Positions 1-7,977 of a stretch of 40,602 nt of DNA are shown here, one piece after another; positions within the stretch are counted from its first letter, which is position 1; every line of letters starts with the position of its first letter. Both the position numbers and the translations under genes were made by a program. The notes under the pieces were generated by a model. The model saw nothing but the letters and a program-made list of their open reading frames with translations. It was not told the DNA's origin and did not search any database. The stretch comes from Bacteroidales bacterium UBA1754 (GTDB lineage: Bacteria; Bacteroidota; Bacteroidia; Bacteroidales; Paludibacteraceae). The DNA is taken from contig DCHK01000054.1 in assembly GCA_002315615.1 (NCBI GenBank), forward strand, positions 1 to 40,602, written 5' to 3'.

Positions 1-1092
1 GAAAACTGCAAATCTTTTACACTCAAATATCTATCGGGAATTGAAAAAATTGACATTCCCGCCAGACGAAAATGGAACAACTACATTGAAGTAATAGGTG
101 CTACCGAAAATAACCTAAAAGACATCAATGTGAAATTCCCACTTAACGTGATGACTGCCGTAACGGGCGTGAGTGGTTCCGGGAAATCATCGTTGGTGAA
201 AGGCATTTTCTATCCCGCACTGAAAAAACATTACGAAGATGATATTGCACTCAATATCGGTTCGTATCGCGAACTGAAGGGAAGTCTGCATTTGGTAAAA
301 GACATTGAATTTATCGACCAAAATCCGATAGGAAAATCATCACGTGCAAACCCTGTAACCTACATAAAAGCATACGACGATATTCGTCGCCTTTTTGCCG
401 AACAACAACTAAGTAAGCAGTTGGGATTTACCTCAAGTCATTTTTCTTTCAATGTAGATGGCGGAAGATGCGAAGCGTGTCAGGGCGACGGCTTCATTAC
501 CGTAGAAATGCAGTTTATGGCAGACCTTCAACTTGTGTGCGATTGTTGCCACGGCAAGCGTTTCAAATCAGACATTTTGGAAGTAACCTATCGTGGAAAA
601 AATATCTACGATATACTGAATATGACTATAAATCAAGCCGTAGAATTTTTTAGCGAAGAAAATACACTTATCAATCAACGCATCGTGGCACGACTGAAAA
701 CACTGCAACAAGTGGGCATTGGTTACTTGAAACTTGGGCAACCACTTAGCACGCTTTCGGGTGGCGAAAGTCAGCGCCTAAAATTGGCAGCATTTTTGGG
801 CAACGAAACGCCACAACCTACTATCTTTGTATTCGACGAGCCAACCACAGGACTTCATATTCACGACGTGAAAGTTTTGTTGAAAGCATTCGACGCACTC
901 ATCAGTCGTGGACACACAGTGGTGGTTATTGAACACAATTTAGACGTAATAAAATGTGCCGACCACGTAATTGATATTGGTCCAGAAGGCGGCGAAAAAG
1001 GTGGTACAATTGTAGCCGAAGGCACCCCTGAAGACATTGCCAAATGCGAGCAATCGTACACAGGACAATTTTTGAAAGAGAAATTAAAGTGA
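1..1092 (+). CDS. uvrA: UvrA, excinuclease ABC subunit A (3' part)
   Basis: This is the C-terminal half of UvrA, the damage-sensing ATPase of nucleotide excision repair, which works with UvrB and UvrC on DNA in the cytoplasm. The frame is open from the first base of the window, so the gene begins outside it; 363 residues are visible. They contain the second ABC module: Walker A GVSGSGKSS near residue 56, the UvrA zinc-finger cysteine pairs near 157/160 and 180/183, the ABC signature LSGGESQRL near 252 and Walker B FVFDEPTTGLH near 276. The GTG at position 130 is internal and not a start. A LytTR gene follows 27 bases later on the same strand. Some Bacteroidota carry more than one UvrA paralogue, and the visible part does not show which this is. 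Confidence 0.96.
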   Translation, partial: ENCKSFTLKYLSGIEKIDIPARRKWNNYIEVIGATENNLKDINVKFPLNVMTAVTGVSGSGKSSLVKGIFYPALKKHYEDDIALNIGSYRELKGSLHLVKDIEFIDQNPIGKSSRANPVTYIKAYDDIRRLFAEQQLSKQLGFTSSHFSFNVDGGRCEACQGDGFITVEMQFMADLQLVCDCCHGKRFKSDILEVTYRGKNIYDILNMTINQAVEFFSEENTLINQRIVARLKTLQQVGIGYLKLGQPLSTLSGGESQRLKLAAFLGNETPQPTIFVFDEPTTGLHIHDVKVLLKAFDALISRGHTVVVIEHNLDVIKCADHVIDIGPEGGEKGGTIVAEGTPEDIAKCEQSYTGQFLKEKLK

Positions 1093-1119
1093 ACTATTAT
1101 TGGATTACAATAAAAAAGA

Positions 1120-1482
1120 ATGTCACAATTTTTAACCATATCATCCAACAACGAACTTTATCGTATAGCCGTTGAGCATATTATTTATATCAACGCTGAC
1201 GGTAATTATTGCAACTTTATGCAATCTACGGGCGAGATACATATGGTCGTTCTGCAATTGGGACAAATAGAACAACTCATTGCAAAACAAATTTCCAATG
1301 CCGAAAAGCATTTTATACGAATAGGAAGAAGTCTGATTATCAATCGCAACTACATCCATTACATAAATGTAAGTAAACAACAACTCGTGTTGGCTGATAA
1401 TAATTTGAGCAAATACACAATTAGTGCATCTCAAGAAGCATTGAAAAAACTAAAAGAAATAATAGGAGAAGAAATAAAATGA
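1120..1482 (+). CDS. Stand-alone LytTR DNA-binding regulator
   Basis: This 120-residue protein is almost entirely a LytTR DNA-binding domain, as seen in the stretches IAVEHIIYINADGNYCNF, HFIRIGRSLIINRNYI and the final helix. LytTR domains bind DNA through a beta-strand fold and usually sit behind a receiver domain. Here there is no receiver and no membrane segment, so the signal must come from a partner protein. The stop codon overlaps the next start as ATGA, with an AGGAG at 1464-1468, so this regulator and the membrane protein after it are probably made in a fixed ratio. That arrangement resembles LytTR regulatory systems, in which the membrane partner inhibits the regulator; this function is inferred, not shown. 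It may be co-transcribed with uvrA, because only 27 bases separate them. Confidence 0.88.
   Translation: MSQFLTISSNNELYRIAVEHIIYINADGNYCNFMQSTGEIHMVVLQLGQIEQLIAKQISNAEKHFIRIGRSLIINRNYIHYINVSKQQLVLADNNLSKYTISASQEALKKLKEIIGEEIK
1464..1468 (+). promoter_or_regulatory. Shine-Dalgarno site of the membrane-anchored NAGPA-like gene
   Basis: AGGAG lies 10 bases before the ATG at 1479, inside the end of the LytTR gene. Clear Shine-Dalgarno sequences are uncommon in Bacteroidota. Its presence supports this start and reinitiation at the ATGA overlap. Confidence 0.55.
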
Positions 1483-2330
1483 GGAAGCAACTCAACGACA
1501 TAAAAGACGACGAGATAAGAGAAATCTACTCTGAAGGTACGTCGAAATCTAAATTTCCATTTGTAGGAATTGCGCTTGCTATCGCAGCGATTGCTATACT
1601 TATTGTTGGAGGCTACCTTTTTTTTCATAAAGATACTGAAGACAAATTGCAAGAAGACGCCATCATTGAAGAAAGCACCATTATTGAAAACAATGCCAGC
1701 ACGCCTAAAGAGTGTGGCAAAGGTGAAATTATTGCATACGATACAGTATGCAACAATATCCCACTGCAAGTCATCGTACCCATCAACCTACAACCACGTT
1801 TAATCATCGGCGACATCAGTCCTGAGAATGACTCCATAAAGTTAGCGACACGCGCCGCCGACATTCGCGAAGACAATGGTGAGGTTGTGAGTGCCTGCGT
1901 CATTGACGGAGAAGTCATCTCCTTGGGCATCGCAAAAAAAGGATTTTGCGCCATCATCAACAATACCATTATGATAGGATGCGATGAGGCCACTTCATTA
2001 TTTGACGAAAGCATAGAATGCAAAGGCTATTTCTTTCGCCAATATGCACTGATAGATAATGGCGAACCCATCTCTAATCGTTCAAAATTCAAATCAAACA
2101 GAATTGCCCTTTGCCAAATAGACAACCAAACGGCTATAATCAAAACTTCAGAATCAGTCTCGCTCAACACTTTTGCAGACGCACTCGTTGCTTTTGGTTG
2201 CAAAAATGCTATTTCACTGAATGGTGGCAACGCCTATGGTTGGTACACCGACAAAAATGGCACCCACAATATTTACGGCAACAAATTCAACTCTGACCAC
2301 GTTACCTACATAGCATGGTTTGAAAAATAG
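1479..2330 (+). CDS. Membrane-anchored NAGPA/DUF2233-like protein
   Basis: This 283-residue protein has a short charged N-terminus, one transmembrane helix at about 27-49 and a large, probably periplasmic domain. The C-terminal half resembles the phosphodiester glycosidase (NAGPA, DUF2233) family. It shows the typical order of a body strand (NRIALCQI), a helix ending LVAFGCKNAISL, then NGG at 248-250 and aromatic residues. Family members normally carry a DGG motif; here Asp is replaced by Asn, so activity is doubtful and a glycan-sensing role is possible. It overlaps the LytTR gene by four bases. It is paralogous to the exported protein encoded at 4084-4776, most clearly over the last 75 residues. 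The family assignment comes from motif order only and should be tested by profile search. Confidence 0.72.
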   Translation: MRKQLNDIKDDEIREIYSEGTSKSKFPFVGIALAIAAIAILIVGGYLFFHKDTEDKLQEDAIIEESTIIENNASTPKECGKGEIIAYDTVCNNIPLQVIVPINLQPRLIIGDISPENDSIKLATRAADIREDNGEVVSACVIDGEVISLGIAKKGFCAIINNTIMIGCDEATSLFDESIECKGYFFRQYALIDNGEPISNRSKFKSNRIALCQIDNQTAIIKTSESVSLNTFADALVAFGCKNAISLNGGNAYGWYTDKNGTHNIYGNKFNSDHVTYIAWFEK

Positions 2331-2405
2331 TTCCGTACCAAATCATAGTTTATCTACCATTTCATACCCCCAAATAGGCAATTCGTACAGTAATGCACTT
2401 ATTGC

Positions 2406-2436
2406 TTTGATACCTATTGTTATTTGATAACCTTTG
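2406..2436 (+). promoter_or_regulatory. Bacteroidota-type promoter of the WG-repeat gene
   Basis: TTTG at 2406-2409 is followed 19 bases later by AACCTTTG at 2429-2436, one base off TAnnTTTG. Transcription would start near 2443, giving a short leader before the ATG at 2470. Confidence 0.55.
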
Positions 2437-2469
2437 TGCCGTAAACAAACTTTTTAATCAAATAACAAA

Positions 2470-3372
2470 ATGAAAATCAAAGAAAAACTCAAGAAAGTGC
2501 CCAAGGGGCTAATTGTCACATTAAGTCTGGCAATGCTAGTTGTATTATGTACGGTTGTCATCACCATGCTAAATACCTTAGAAGAAAACACCCAAAATGG
2601 AGAAGGCGGAAGAGTCATCTCTATACATAAGAACGATGACATTGTAAATCCAAAAACAAAAAAAGTCGTTAAAAAAAATGCAAGCATCTGGTGGTACACC
2701 GAATGTGACTCCATCTGTGTCTTCTATAGTGAAAAGAACGATAAAAGAGGTTTTATCAACACAGAGTCATACAAGATTATTAGTGACGCCCAATATGATT
2801 ATGCCTGGAAATTTTCAGAAGGACTGGTTGCCGTATGTAAAAATGGGAAATTAGGATTCATCAACAAAAAGGGAAAATTGGTCATCGATTACAAATTTAA
2901 ATTTAACTTATATAGCAGTTATGTTTTTCACGACAACTATTGCGTCATTGAATATAACGACAAATGCGGTGTGATTGACACTCTTGGAAATTTTATTGTT
3001 CCTCAAGAATATAGGAATGTAAAAAAATGTCCTTTAGGTTTTATCGCCCAAAAGGATGAGGGATGTGCCACATTGATCGATTTTAACGGGAATGTAATCT
3101 ACTCTCACGTTTATGACGGACTAACCCTTTTGAGATACAACATAAACGTAAAAACAGAGGAAGGTGAATACATTGAAACACCTATCCGTTCCGACTATTA
3201 CAAATACAGAGTAGATGACAAATACGGATTGGCAGACAAAAACGGAAAATTCATCACAGAACCCATATTTGCTGACATCACAGCCATATCAAACGAGTTG
3301 TTTATGGCCAACATTTATGATTATTATAGTGATAAAATATACATCGACAACAAAGGAAATTTCGTGGAATAA
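2470..3372 (+). CDS. WG-repeat membrane-anchored protein
   Basis: This 300-residue protein has an N-terminal transmembrane or signal-anchor segment at about 13-34 and then WG (KWG) repeats. Repeat units are visible as RGFINTESYKIISDAQYD, KLGFINKKGKLVIDYKF, KCGVIDTLGNFIVPQEY and KYGLADKNGKFITEPIF. WG repeats form extracellular beta structures in many Bacteroidota proteins, but no enzymatic role is known for them. It has its own promoter, lies after the NAGPA-like gene and is followed 34 bases later by a small membrane protein. The acid-rich linker around 36-60 suggests a flexible tether. The function is unknown; a surface role in binding or sensing is inferred from the topology. Confidence 0.82.
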   Translation: MKIKEKLKKVPKGLIVTLSLAMLVVLCTVVITMLNTLEENTQNGEGGRVISIHKNDDIVNPKTKKVVKKNASIWWYTECDSICVFYSEKNDKRGFINTESYKIISDAQYDYAWKFSEGLVAVCKNGKLGFINKKGKLVIDYKFKFNLYSSYVFHDNYCVIEYNDKCGVIDTLGNFIVPQEYRNVKKCPLGFIAQKDEGCATLIDFNGNVIYSHVYDGLTLLRYNINVKTEEGEYIETPIRSDYYKYRVDDKYGLADKNGKFITEPIFADITAISNELFMANIYDYYSDKIYIDNKGNFVE

Positions 3373-3406
3373 TAATATTAATAATAACATCTAAAACCTA
3401 TTGAAA

Positions 3407-3850
3407 ATGAAAAACTTAGCAATAAAACTAGCAAAATTCATCAATTACACAGTGATCTTTCAGATTATAGCATGGATTGCGTATTTCATATCAGGTTCTA
3501 ATCCCGTTTGGGATTTTAATAACATTGTACAATTTGCTTGCGCTTTCAACCTTATTGTGTTCCTTTTTTGCTGCGAAAACCCAAACAAATTTCTGCGCAT
3601 CACTAACAAGATTCTTGCGTATGTCTTTATTTCATTTTTCGTAATAGAATTATTGAGCGCATATGTCATCACCATTGCTCACAACATTCAAATTAATTGT
3701 TACACATACAATGGTTTCGAAAAATACGAAGACACATTCAAATTGCTGTTTTACGTAATATTCTTTATCGGTTGGGCGATAGACTTTTGGGTAATAATAA
3801 ACTTGAAACAAGACTCCAACGATGACCAAAACAAAATCATAGAAATCTAA
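3407..3850 (+). CDS. Small multi-pass membrane protein of unknown function
   Basis: I do not recognise this 147-residue protein. It has about four hydrophobic segments, near residues 9-29, 41-58, 65-90 and 108-130, and a hydrophilic, acidic C-terminal tail. A TTG two codons upstream (3401) could extend it slightly, but ATG at 3407 is the more likely start. It follows the WG-repeat gene by 34 bases on the same strand and ends just before a terminator, so the two are probably co-transcribed. It may be a membrane partner of the WG-repeat protein, but only position suggests this. Confidence 0.65.
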   Translation: MKNLAIKLAKFINYTVIFQIIAWIAYFISGSNPVWDFNNIVQFACAFNLIVFLFCCENPNKFLRITNKILAYVFISFFVIELLSAYVITIAHNIQINCYTYNGFEKYEDTFKLLFYVIFFIGWAIDFWVIINLKQDSNDDQNKIIEI

Positions 3851-3880
3851 TCATTGTTATAAATGTACTTTTTTTATCGC

Positions 3881-3923
3881 AGTCTTTGATAAGCAAACCA
3901 ACTTATCAAAGGCTGTTATTTTT
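3881..3923 (+). terminator. Rho-independent terminator after the WG/membrane-protein genes
   Basis: AGTCTTTGATAAG at 3881-3893 pairs with CTTATCAAAGGCT at 3902-3914 with one G-T pair and an 8-base loop, followed by a T-rich run. Confidence 0.75.
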
Positions 3924-3937
3924 GAATGTAGCAGATG

Positions 3938-3968
3938 CTTGCAGAAAATGCTTTTTTCGTTATCTTTG
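3938..3968 (+). promoter_or_regulatory. Promoter of the exported NAGPA-like gene
   Basis: CTTG at 3938-3941 is followed, after exactly 19 bases, by TATCTTTG at 3961-3968, a full match to the Bacteroidota -7 element TAnnTTTG. The leader to the ATG at 4084 would be about 110 bases, long enough for leader regulation, although no known riboswitch is visible. Confidence 0.72.
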
Positions 3969-4083
3969 TGTAATGTTAAACTTACAAAAAGATTAAGAAC
4001 AGAAACAAAACTACAAACTAACATATTACTAATCATAGTGTTTACTTATTAACTTGTATTGTCCGTCATCAAACAAATTATTT

Positions 4084-4776
4084 ATGAGAAAACTCATTTT
4101 TATATCGCTTCTTTTAACGTGCCTTCACGCCAATGCTGATTCACTACAAAACTACACGCGAATAGACACAACCCCAAATTTGTATGTCTATTATCCAAAC
4201 TACAAATCTATTGAATTGCGCACAAATAATTGGAAAGCAGAATCTAACGACAGCGTAATTTACTGTGCTGGTGCAGCATTCACATCAACATCCGCTACAG
4301 TTTGTGGTAGTTATTGTTCTTCAGCAAAAGCAGTTATCCAACCTGCTTTAGAAAGAAACAGTGGTTGCTTTGTTGCGACCGATAGTTGCTTCAAGTTCTA
4401 CTATAATGAACAATGGAAAGATCAAAAATACGACTTTTCAAAGGAATTATCACAAGAGGACGTAGTCTGTGGTTTCACGCAAGAAATGATTATTTTCAAA
4501 GGAGATTCCGTTCCACATACCCGTCCCAACGACAACACACATCAGTTTCGAGCATTGTGCGAAGATAGCTTGGGCATATTGTGCATTGTAGAAAGTAGCA
4601 AAGCGATAACATTTGGATTCTTTATAGAATGCTTAAAAGCTTACCACGTAAAGAGCGCCATCTATCTTGATATGGGCGGTTGGAATTATTCATATTGGCG
4701 AGATAAAAAAGGCGATTTGCACGAATATGGCAAAAAACACGACAAGTACACTAATATGATTACATTTATAAAATAA
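4084..4776 (+). CDS. Exported NAGPA/DUF2233-like protein
   Basis: This 230-residue protein starts with a signal peptide (MRKLIFISLLLTCLHANA, probable cleavage after residue 18). The domain that follows is related to the one in the membrane-anchored protein at 1479-2330. The shared end is clearest: LDMGG at 195-199 followed by aromatics and a DKKGDLHEYG stretch, aligning with NGG and DKNGTHNIYG in the paralogue. NAGPA-type phosphodiester glycosidases remove a sugar linked through a phosphodiester. This copy keeps the Asp but has Met inserted before GG, so catalysis is uncertain. It is rich in cysteine (about ten), suggesting disulfides after export. I chose ATG 4084 over a TTG at 4054 because only the former gives a clean signal peptide. 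Confidence 0.72.
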   Translation: MRKLIFISLLLTCLHANADSLQNYTRIDTTPNLYVYYPNYKSIELRTNNWKAESNDSVIYCAGAAFTSTSATVCGSYCSSAKAVIQPALERNSGCFVATDSCFKFYYNEQWKDQKYDFSKELSQEDVVCGFTQEMIIFKGDSVPHTRPNDNTHQFRALCEDSLGILCIVESSKAITFGFFIECLKAYHVKSAIYLDMGGWNYSYWRDKKGDLHEYGKKHDKYTNMITFIK

Positions 4777-4805
4777 TAATTAGCAGACGCCAAATTGCTA
4801 ATTAT
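4776..4805 (+). terminator. Hairpin after the exported NAGPA-like gene
   Basis: ATAATTAGCA at 4776-4785 and TGCTAATTAT at 4796-4805 form a perfect 10-bp stem directly at the stop codon. The T-run after it is weak, so this could be a terminator or an mRNA-stabilising hairpin. Confidence 0.5.
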
Positions 4806-4916
4806 CAAATTTACTTCTTTAGTAATTTTTTCGTTACGATTTTGCCTTTTTTGTTAAAAAAACGGCGTTTAGCATTAAAAAAATCGGAAAAATATGTTCT
4901 ATTGTAAAAAATGTAT

Positions 4917-4924
4917 TACCTTTG
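4917..4924 (+). promoter_or_regulatory. -7 element of the coiled-coil lipoprotein gene
   Basis: TACCTTTG fully matches TAnnTTTG. The upstream TTTG element is not clear at the expected distance. The start codon lies 57 bases further on, after an A-rich leader. Confidence 0.55.
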
Positions 4925-4980
4925 CCCAAATAAATGTAGAATTTTAATAAGATTAAAAAATAAAATTTAAAAAATTAACT

Positions 4981-5826
4981 ATGAAAAAAATTGCTTTATT
5001 AGTAATGGCTGCTTGCGCAATGTGCTCTTGCAACTGGATTGCTGAGAAATCAGAACTTTATCAAAACACTTTGAGCCAAAGAGATTCTTTGCAAACTCTT
5101 TTCAATGACAAAGATGCAGAAGCTAAAGACCTTTTGTCAATCATCAACGACGTTGAAGAAAACATCGCAAAAATTAAAGATGCTCAAGGCGTTCTTACTA
5201 CAGAATCAAGCGAAAATATGTCTGAAGATGTTCGTGCTCGCGTGAACAACGAAATGGCTTACATTCAAGAATTGATTCAACAAAACAACGAAAAAATCGA
5301 AGAACTTGAAAAGAAATTGAGCAACACTCAAGGTCAACTTGGTGGTTTGCGTGCTACTATCAATCGTTTGAAAGCTTCTAACGAAGAACAAGCTGCTCAA
5401 ATCGCTGCTCTTCAAGCTGATTTGGAACAAAAAAATATTCAAATCAAATCTTTGGATAGCACAGTTGTAGCATTGAAAGACACTGCTTCTTTGTTGCTTG
5501 CTCAAAAAACTGACGCTGAAACAGTTGTTAGCAACCAAGATAAAGAATTGCACACTGCTTACTATTACTATGGTAACAACAAACAATTGAAAGCTGATAA
5601 CATTTTGATTAAGAGCAACGAATACAACAAATCTAAATTCACTCAAATTGATATTCGTGAAGTTTCTACAATCAATTTCGATTCAAAATCTGCAATCCTT
5701 TTGTCTCGTCACCCACTTGGTTCTTACAAAATCAATATCGATTCAAACAAGAAAGCTTCTTTGGTCATCACAAATGCTGATGAATTCTGGAGCATGTCTA
5801 AATATTTGATCGTTCGTATTAAATAA
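4981..5826 (+). CDS. Coiled-coil lipoprotein of unknown function
   Basis: This 281-residue protein begins with a short lipoprotein-type signal; the likely lipidated residue is Cys17 (context AMCSC). Residues about 22-175 form a long coiled coil rich in Glu, Gln, Lys and Ala. A C-terminal globular domain of about 95 residues follows, starting near HTAYYYYGNNKQLKADN and rich in beta-type sequence. The gene prefers codons such as GCT, CTT and AAC much more strongly than its neighbours, a usual sign of high expression. It has its own -7 element and ends at a strong terminator, so it is a single-gene unit. I do not recognise a named family. An envelope structural or peptidoglycan-associated role is plausible but unproven. 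Confidence 0.82.
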   Translation: MKKIALLVMAACAMCSCNWIAEKSELYQNTLSQRDSLQTLFNDKDAEAKDLLSIINDVEENIAKIKDAQGVLTTESSENMSEDVRARVNNEMAYIQELIQQNNEKIEELEKKLSNTQGQLGGLRATINRLKASNEEQAAQIAALQADLEQKNIQIKSLDSTVVALKDTASLLLAQKTDAETVVSNQDKELHTAYYYYGNNKQLKADNILIKSNEYNKSKFTQIDIREVSTINFDSKSAILLSRHPLGSYKINIDSNKKASLVITNADEFWSMSKYLIVRIK

Positions 5827-5846
5827 TAAGTATCAAATCTTACATT

Positions 5847-5881
5847 AAAAGGGCAGACATTTGTTTGCCCTTTTATTTTTT
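5847..5881 (+). terminator. Rho-independent terminator after the coiled-coil lipoprotein
   Basis: AAAAGGGCA at 5847-5855 pairs with TGCCCTTTT at 5866-5874, followed by a T-rich tract. The next gene starts only two bases further on, at 5883, so any read-through would enter it. Confidence 0.88.
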
Positions 5882-5882
5882 T

Positions 5883-6578
5883 ATGAAGAAATACAAACAT
5901 CTATTTTTTGATTGGGACAATACTTTATGGGATTTGTCAACGAATATGCGCATTGCGCTTGCCGAAATTTATCGGTTATATTCGTTAGATAAATATTTTA
6001 CTGATTTTGAGCAGTTTTTCGGTTTGTATTATTCAAGAAATACCGAGTTGTGGGAGTTGTATCCAAAAGGTTTAATAACACGAACTGAAATGAACAGGGA
6101 ACGGTTTTTATTTCCACTTCGGCAAGTAGGAATTGACGATGGTGAGTTTGCACTGAAGTTGAACGATGATTTTTTGCAGATTTGTGCCAGTCAAACAAAC
6201 CTTTGTGCTGGTGTAAAAGAAACGTTTGATTATCTTTGCAAAAAATATAATTTGTATGTCATTTCGAATGGCTACTCAAAAATTCAGCAAATAAAAATAG
6301 AATGTAGCGGTTTGAAACCCTATTTGAAACAAGTGTTTGTGTCGGATATAGTGGGCTATTACAAACCCGACCGTAGAATTTTTGAACATTCTCTAAAGTA
6401 TGTGAATGCACGAAAAACCGAAAGCGTGATGATTGGCGACAATTTCGATTCGGATATTGTGGGCGCAAAAGCTTTTGGTATCGACCAAATTTATGTTTCT
6501 TTGGAGCAGAATGCAGATTTGCCTTTTGAGCCGACAATGACGATAAAATCAATAAACGAATTAACTAATATACTATAA
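5883..6578 (+). CDS. YjjG-family HAD phosphatase (non-canonical pyrimidine nucleotidase)
   Basis: This is a 231-residue HAD-superfamily hydrolase with the standard motif order. Motif I is FDWDNTLWD near residue 10, motif II is VISNGY, the motif III lysine lies in YYKPD, and motif IV is MIGDNFDSDIVGA. The cap domain lies between motifs I and II. Sequence and length fit the YjjG group, which dephosphorylates pyrimidine nucleotides, including non-canonical ones that would be mutagenic if incorporated. The ATG at 5883 is preferred over a TTG at 5865 lying in the terminator stem. The sodium symporter gene starts three bases after its stop, so the two are co-transcribed; no functional link is obvious. 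Confidence 0.85.
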   Translation: MKKYKHLFFDWDNTLWDLSTNMRIALAEIYRLYSLDKYFTDFEQFFGLYYSRNTELWELYPKGLITRTEMNRERFLFPLRQVGIDDGEFALKLNDDFLQICASQTNLCAGVKETFDYLCKKYNLYVISNGYSKIQQIKIECSGLKPYLKQVFVSDIVGYYKPDRRIFEHSLKYVNARKTESVMIGDNFDSDIVGAKAFGIDQIYVSLEQNADLPFEPTMTIKSINELTNIL

Positions 6579-6581
6579 TTT

Positions 6582-7931
6582 ATGAGTGAAAAAAGAGTAA
6601 GTTTTGGTGGCAGAATGGGCGTTTTGCTTGTGGCGGCAGGTTCTGCTGTGGGTTTAGGCAATATTTGGCGTTTCCCTTGCGAATTAGGTCAAAATGGTGG
6701 TGGAGCTTTTTTGTTGATATATTTTATTTGTGCTATTGTCATTGGTATGCCGATAATGCTTGCAGAATTTTCGTTGGGGCGAATGGGCCAGTCAAATGTG
6801 GTTGGTGCATTGAAAAATGTCTCCGGCTCGAACAAGTATAAATGGATAGGATACAGCGGTGTGCTTTGCGCATTTCTGATTATGGGTTTTTATGGCGTGG
6901 TGTGTGGATGGACGCTTGAGTATGTTTATCAGGCTGTAGTGTTTGGATTTTCATCGATGACGCCTACCGATTTGTCAACTGCGTTTACTGCTTTCAGCGT
7001 GCAGCCCGTGCGTCCTATATTGTGGACAATATTATTCTTGTCAATAAATTGCGCAGTTGTGTTGCTTGGCGTTAAAAATGGCATAGAGCGTTCTTCTAAG
7101 ATATTGATGCCAATGTTGCTCATAATAATTATTATTCTTGGGTGCAGATCGCTTACGTTGCCTGGAGGAATGGACGGTTTGAAATTTCTCTTTAAACCTG
7201 ACTTTTCGAAAGTTACTTCGGAGGTGGTGTTGAATGCGATGGGACAGGCATTTTTCTCGCTTTCGCTGGGTATGGGTTGTATGACGACATACGGTTCTTA
7301 CATTGGCAAAGACATCAATTTGGGCGAATCTGTAGTGCAAGTAACGGTGCTTGATTCTCTTGTATCATTGCTTGCAGCGATTGCTATTTTCCCCGCTGTT
7401 TTTTCTTTGGGTATAAATCCGTCGGCTGGTCCTGAGTTGGCGTTTATCACTTTGCCAAACGTATTTAACCAAATTCCAGGTGGATACATTTGGGCAATTT
7501 TGTTCTTTGTATTGTTGTCTATTGCGGCATTGACTTCTACAATATCATTGCTCGAAGTGATTACTGCATTTATGTCGGAAGAATGGAAATTATCTCGAAA
7601 AAAAGCAGCTATTATAGGAACTGCCACGATAATTTCAATAGCTGCTTTTGCGTCGTTGTCGTTGGGAGATTTGAGCGACTGGAAAATCTTCGGAATGTCT
7701 TTCTTTGACTTGTTGGACAACGTAACCGCTCGAATTATTATGCCTTTGACTGGTTTAGCAATTTCGTTGTTTGTGGCTTGGAAAATAGAGCAAACGCGAC
7801 TGAAAGATGAAATTACCAATCAAGGAACGAAAAAGGCGGCATATTTTAAAGCATTTGTCTTTATTTTGAGATACATCACACCTTTGGCAATTATCATTGT
7901 ATTTATCAATCAGTTGCTAAGTTGGTTTTAA
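6582..7931 (+). CDS. SNF-family sodium-dependent amino acid symporter
   Basis: This 449-residue inner-membrane transporter belongs to the neurotransmitter:sodium symporter family. The first helix carries the family motif GSAVGLGNIWRFPCELGQNG, which holds sodium and substrate through an unwound segment. About 11-12 hydrophobic helices follow, and the length matches LeuT-like bacterial members. Such proteins import amino acids or related amines with sodium; the substrate cannot be read from the sequence. The gene follows the YjjG-like phosphatase with a 3-base gap and ends at a hairpin shared with the converging DUF4954 operon. Confidence 0.92.
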   Translation: MSEKRVSFGGRMGVLLVAAGSAVGLGNIWRFPCELGQNGGGAFLLIYFICAIVIGMPIMLAEFSLGRMGQSNVVGALKNVSGSNKYKWIGYSGVLCAFLIMGFYGVVCGWTLEYVYQAVVFGFSSMTPTDLSTAFTAFSVQPVRPILWTILFLSINCAVVLLGVKNGIERSSKILMPMLLIIIIILGCRSLTLPGGMDGLKFLFKPDFSKVTSEVVLNAMGQAFFSLSLGMGCMTTYGSYIGKDINLGESVVQVTVLDSLVSLLAAIAIFPAVFSLGINPSAGPELAFITLPNVFNQIPGGYIWAILFFVLLSIAALTSTISLLEVITAFMSEEWKLSRKKAAIIGTATIISIAAFASLSLGDLSDWKIFGMSFFDLLDNVTARIIMPLTGLAISLFVAWKIEQTRLKDEITNQGTKKAAYFKAFVFILRYITPLAIIIVFINQLLSWF

Positions 7932-7933
7932 CG

Positions 7934-7974
7934 AAAAAGGGATTCGCTTGTTGAATGAAGTGAATCCCTTTTTT
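7934..7974. terminator. Bidirectional terminator between converging genes
   Basis: AAAAAGGGATTC at 7934-7945 pairs with GAATCCCTTTTT at 7962-7973. The A-run on the left and T-run on the right let it stop transcription from both the symporter gene and the DUF4954 operon. Confidence 0.9.
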
Positions 7975-7977
7975 ACT

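Noticed and set aside
1120..1482. Complete two-component system around the LytTR gene
   Set aside because: No receiver domain and no histidine kinase gene is present nearby; only the membrane-anchored partner is coupled to it.
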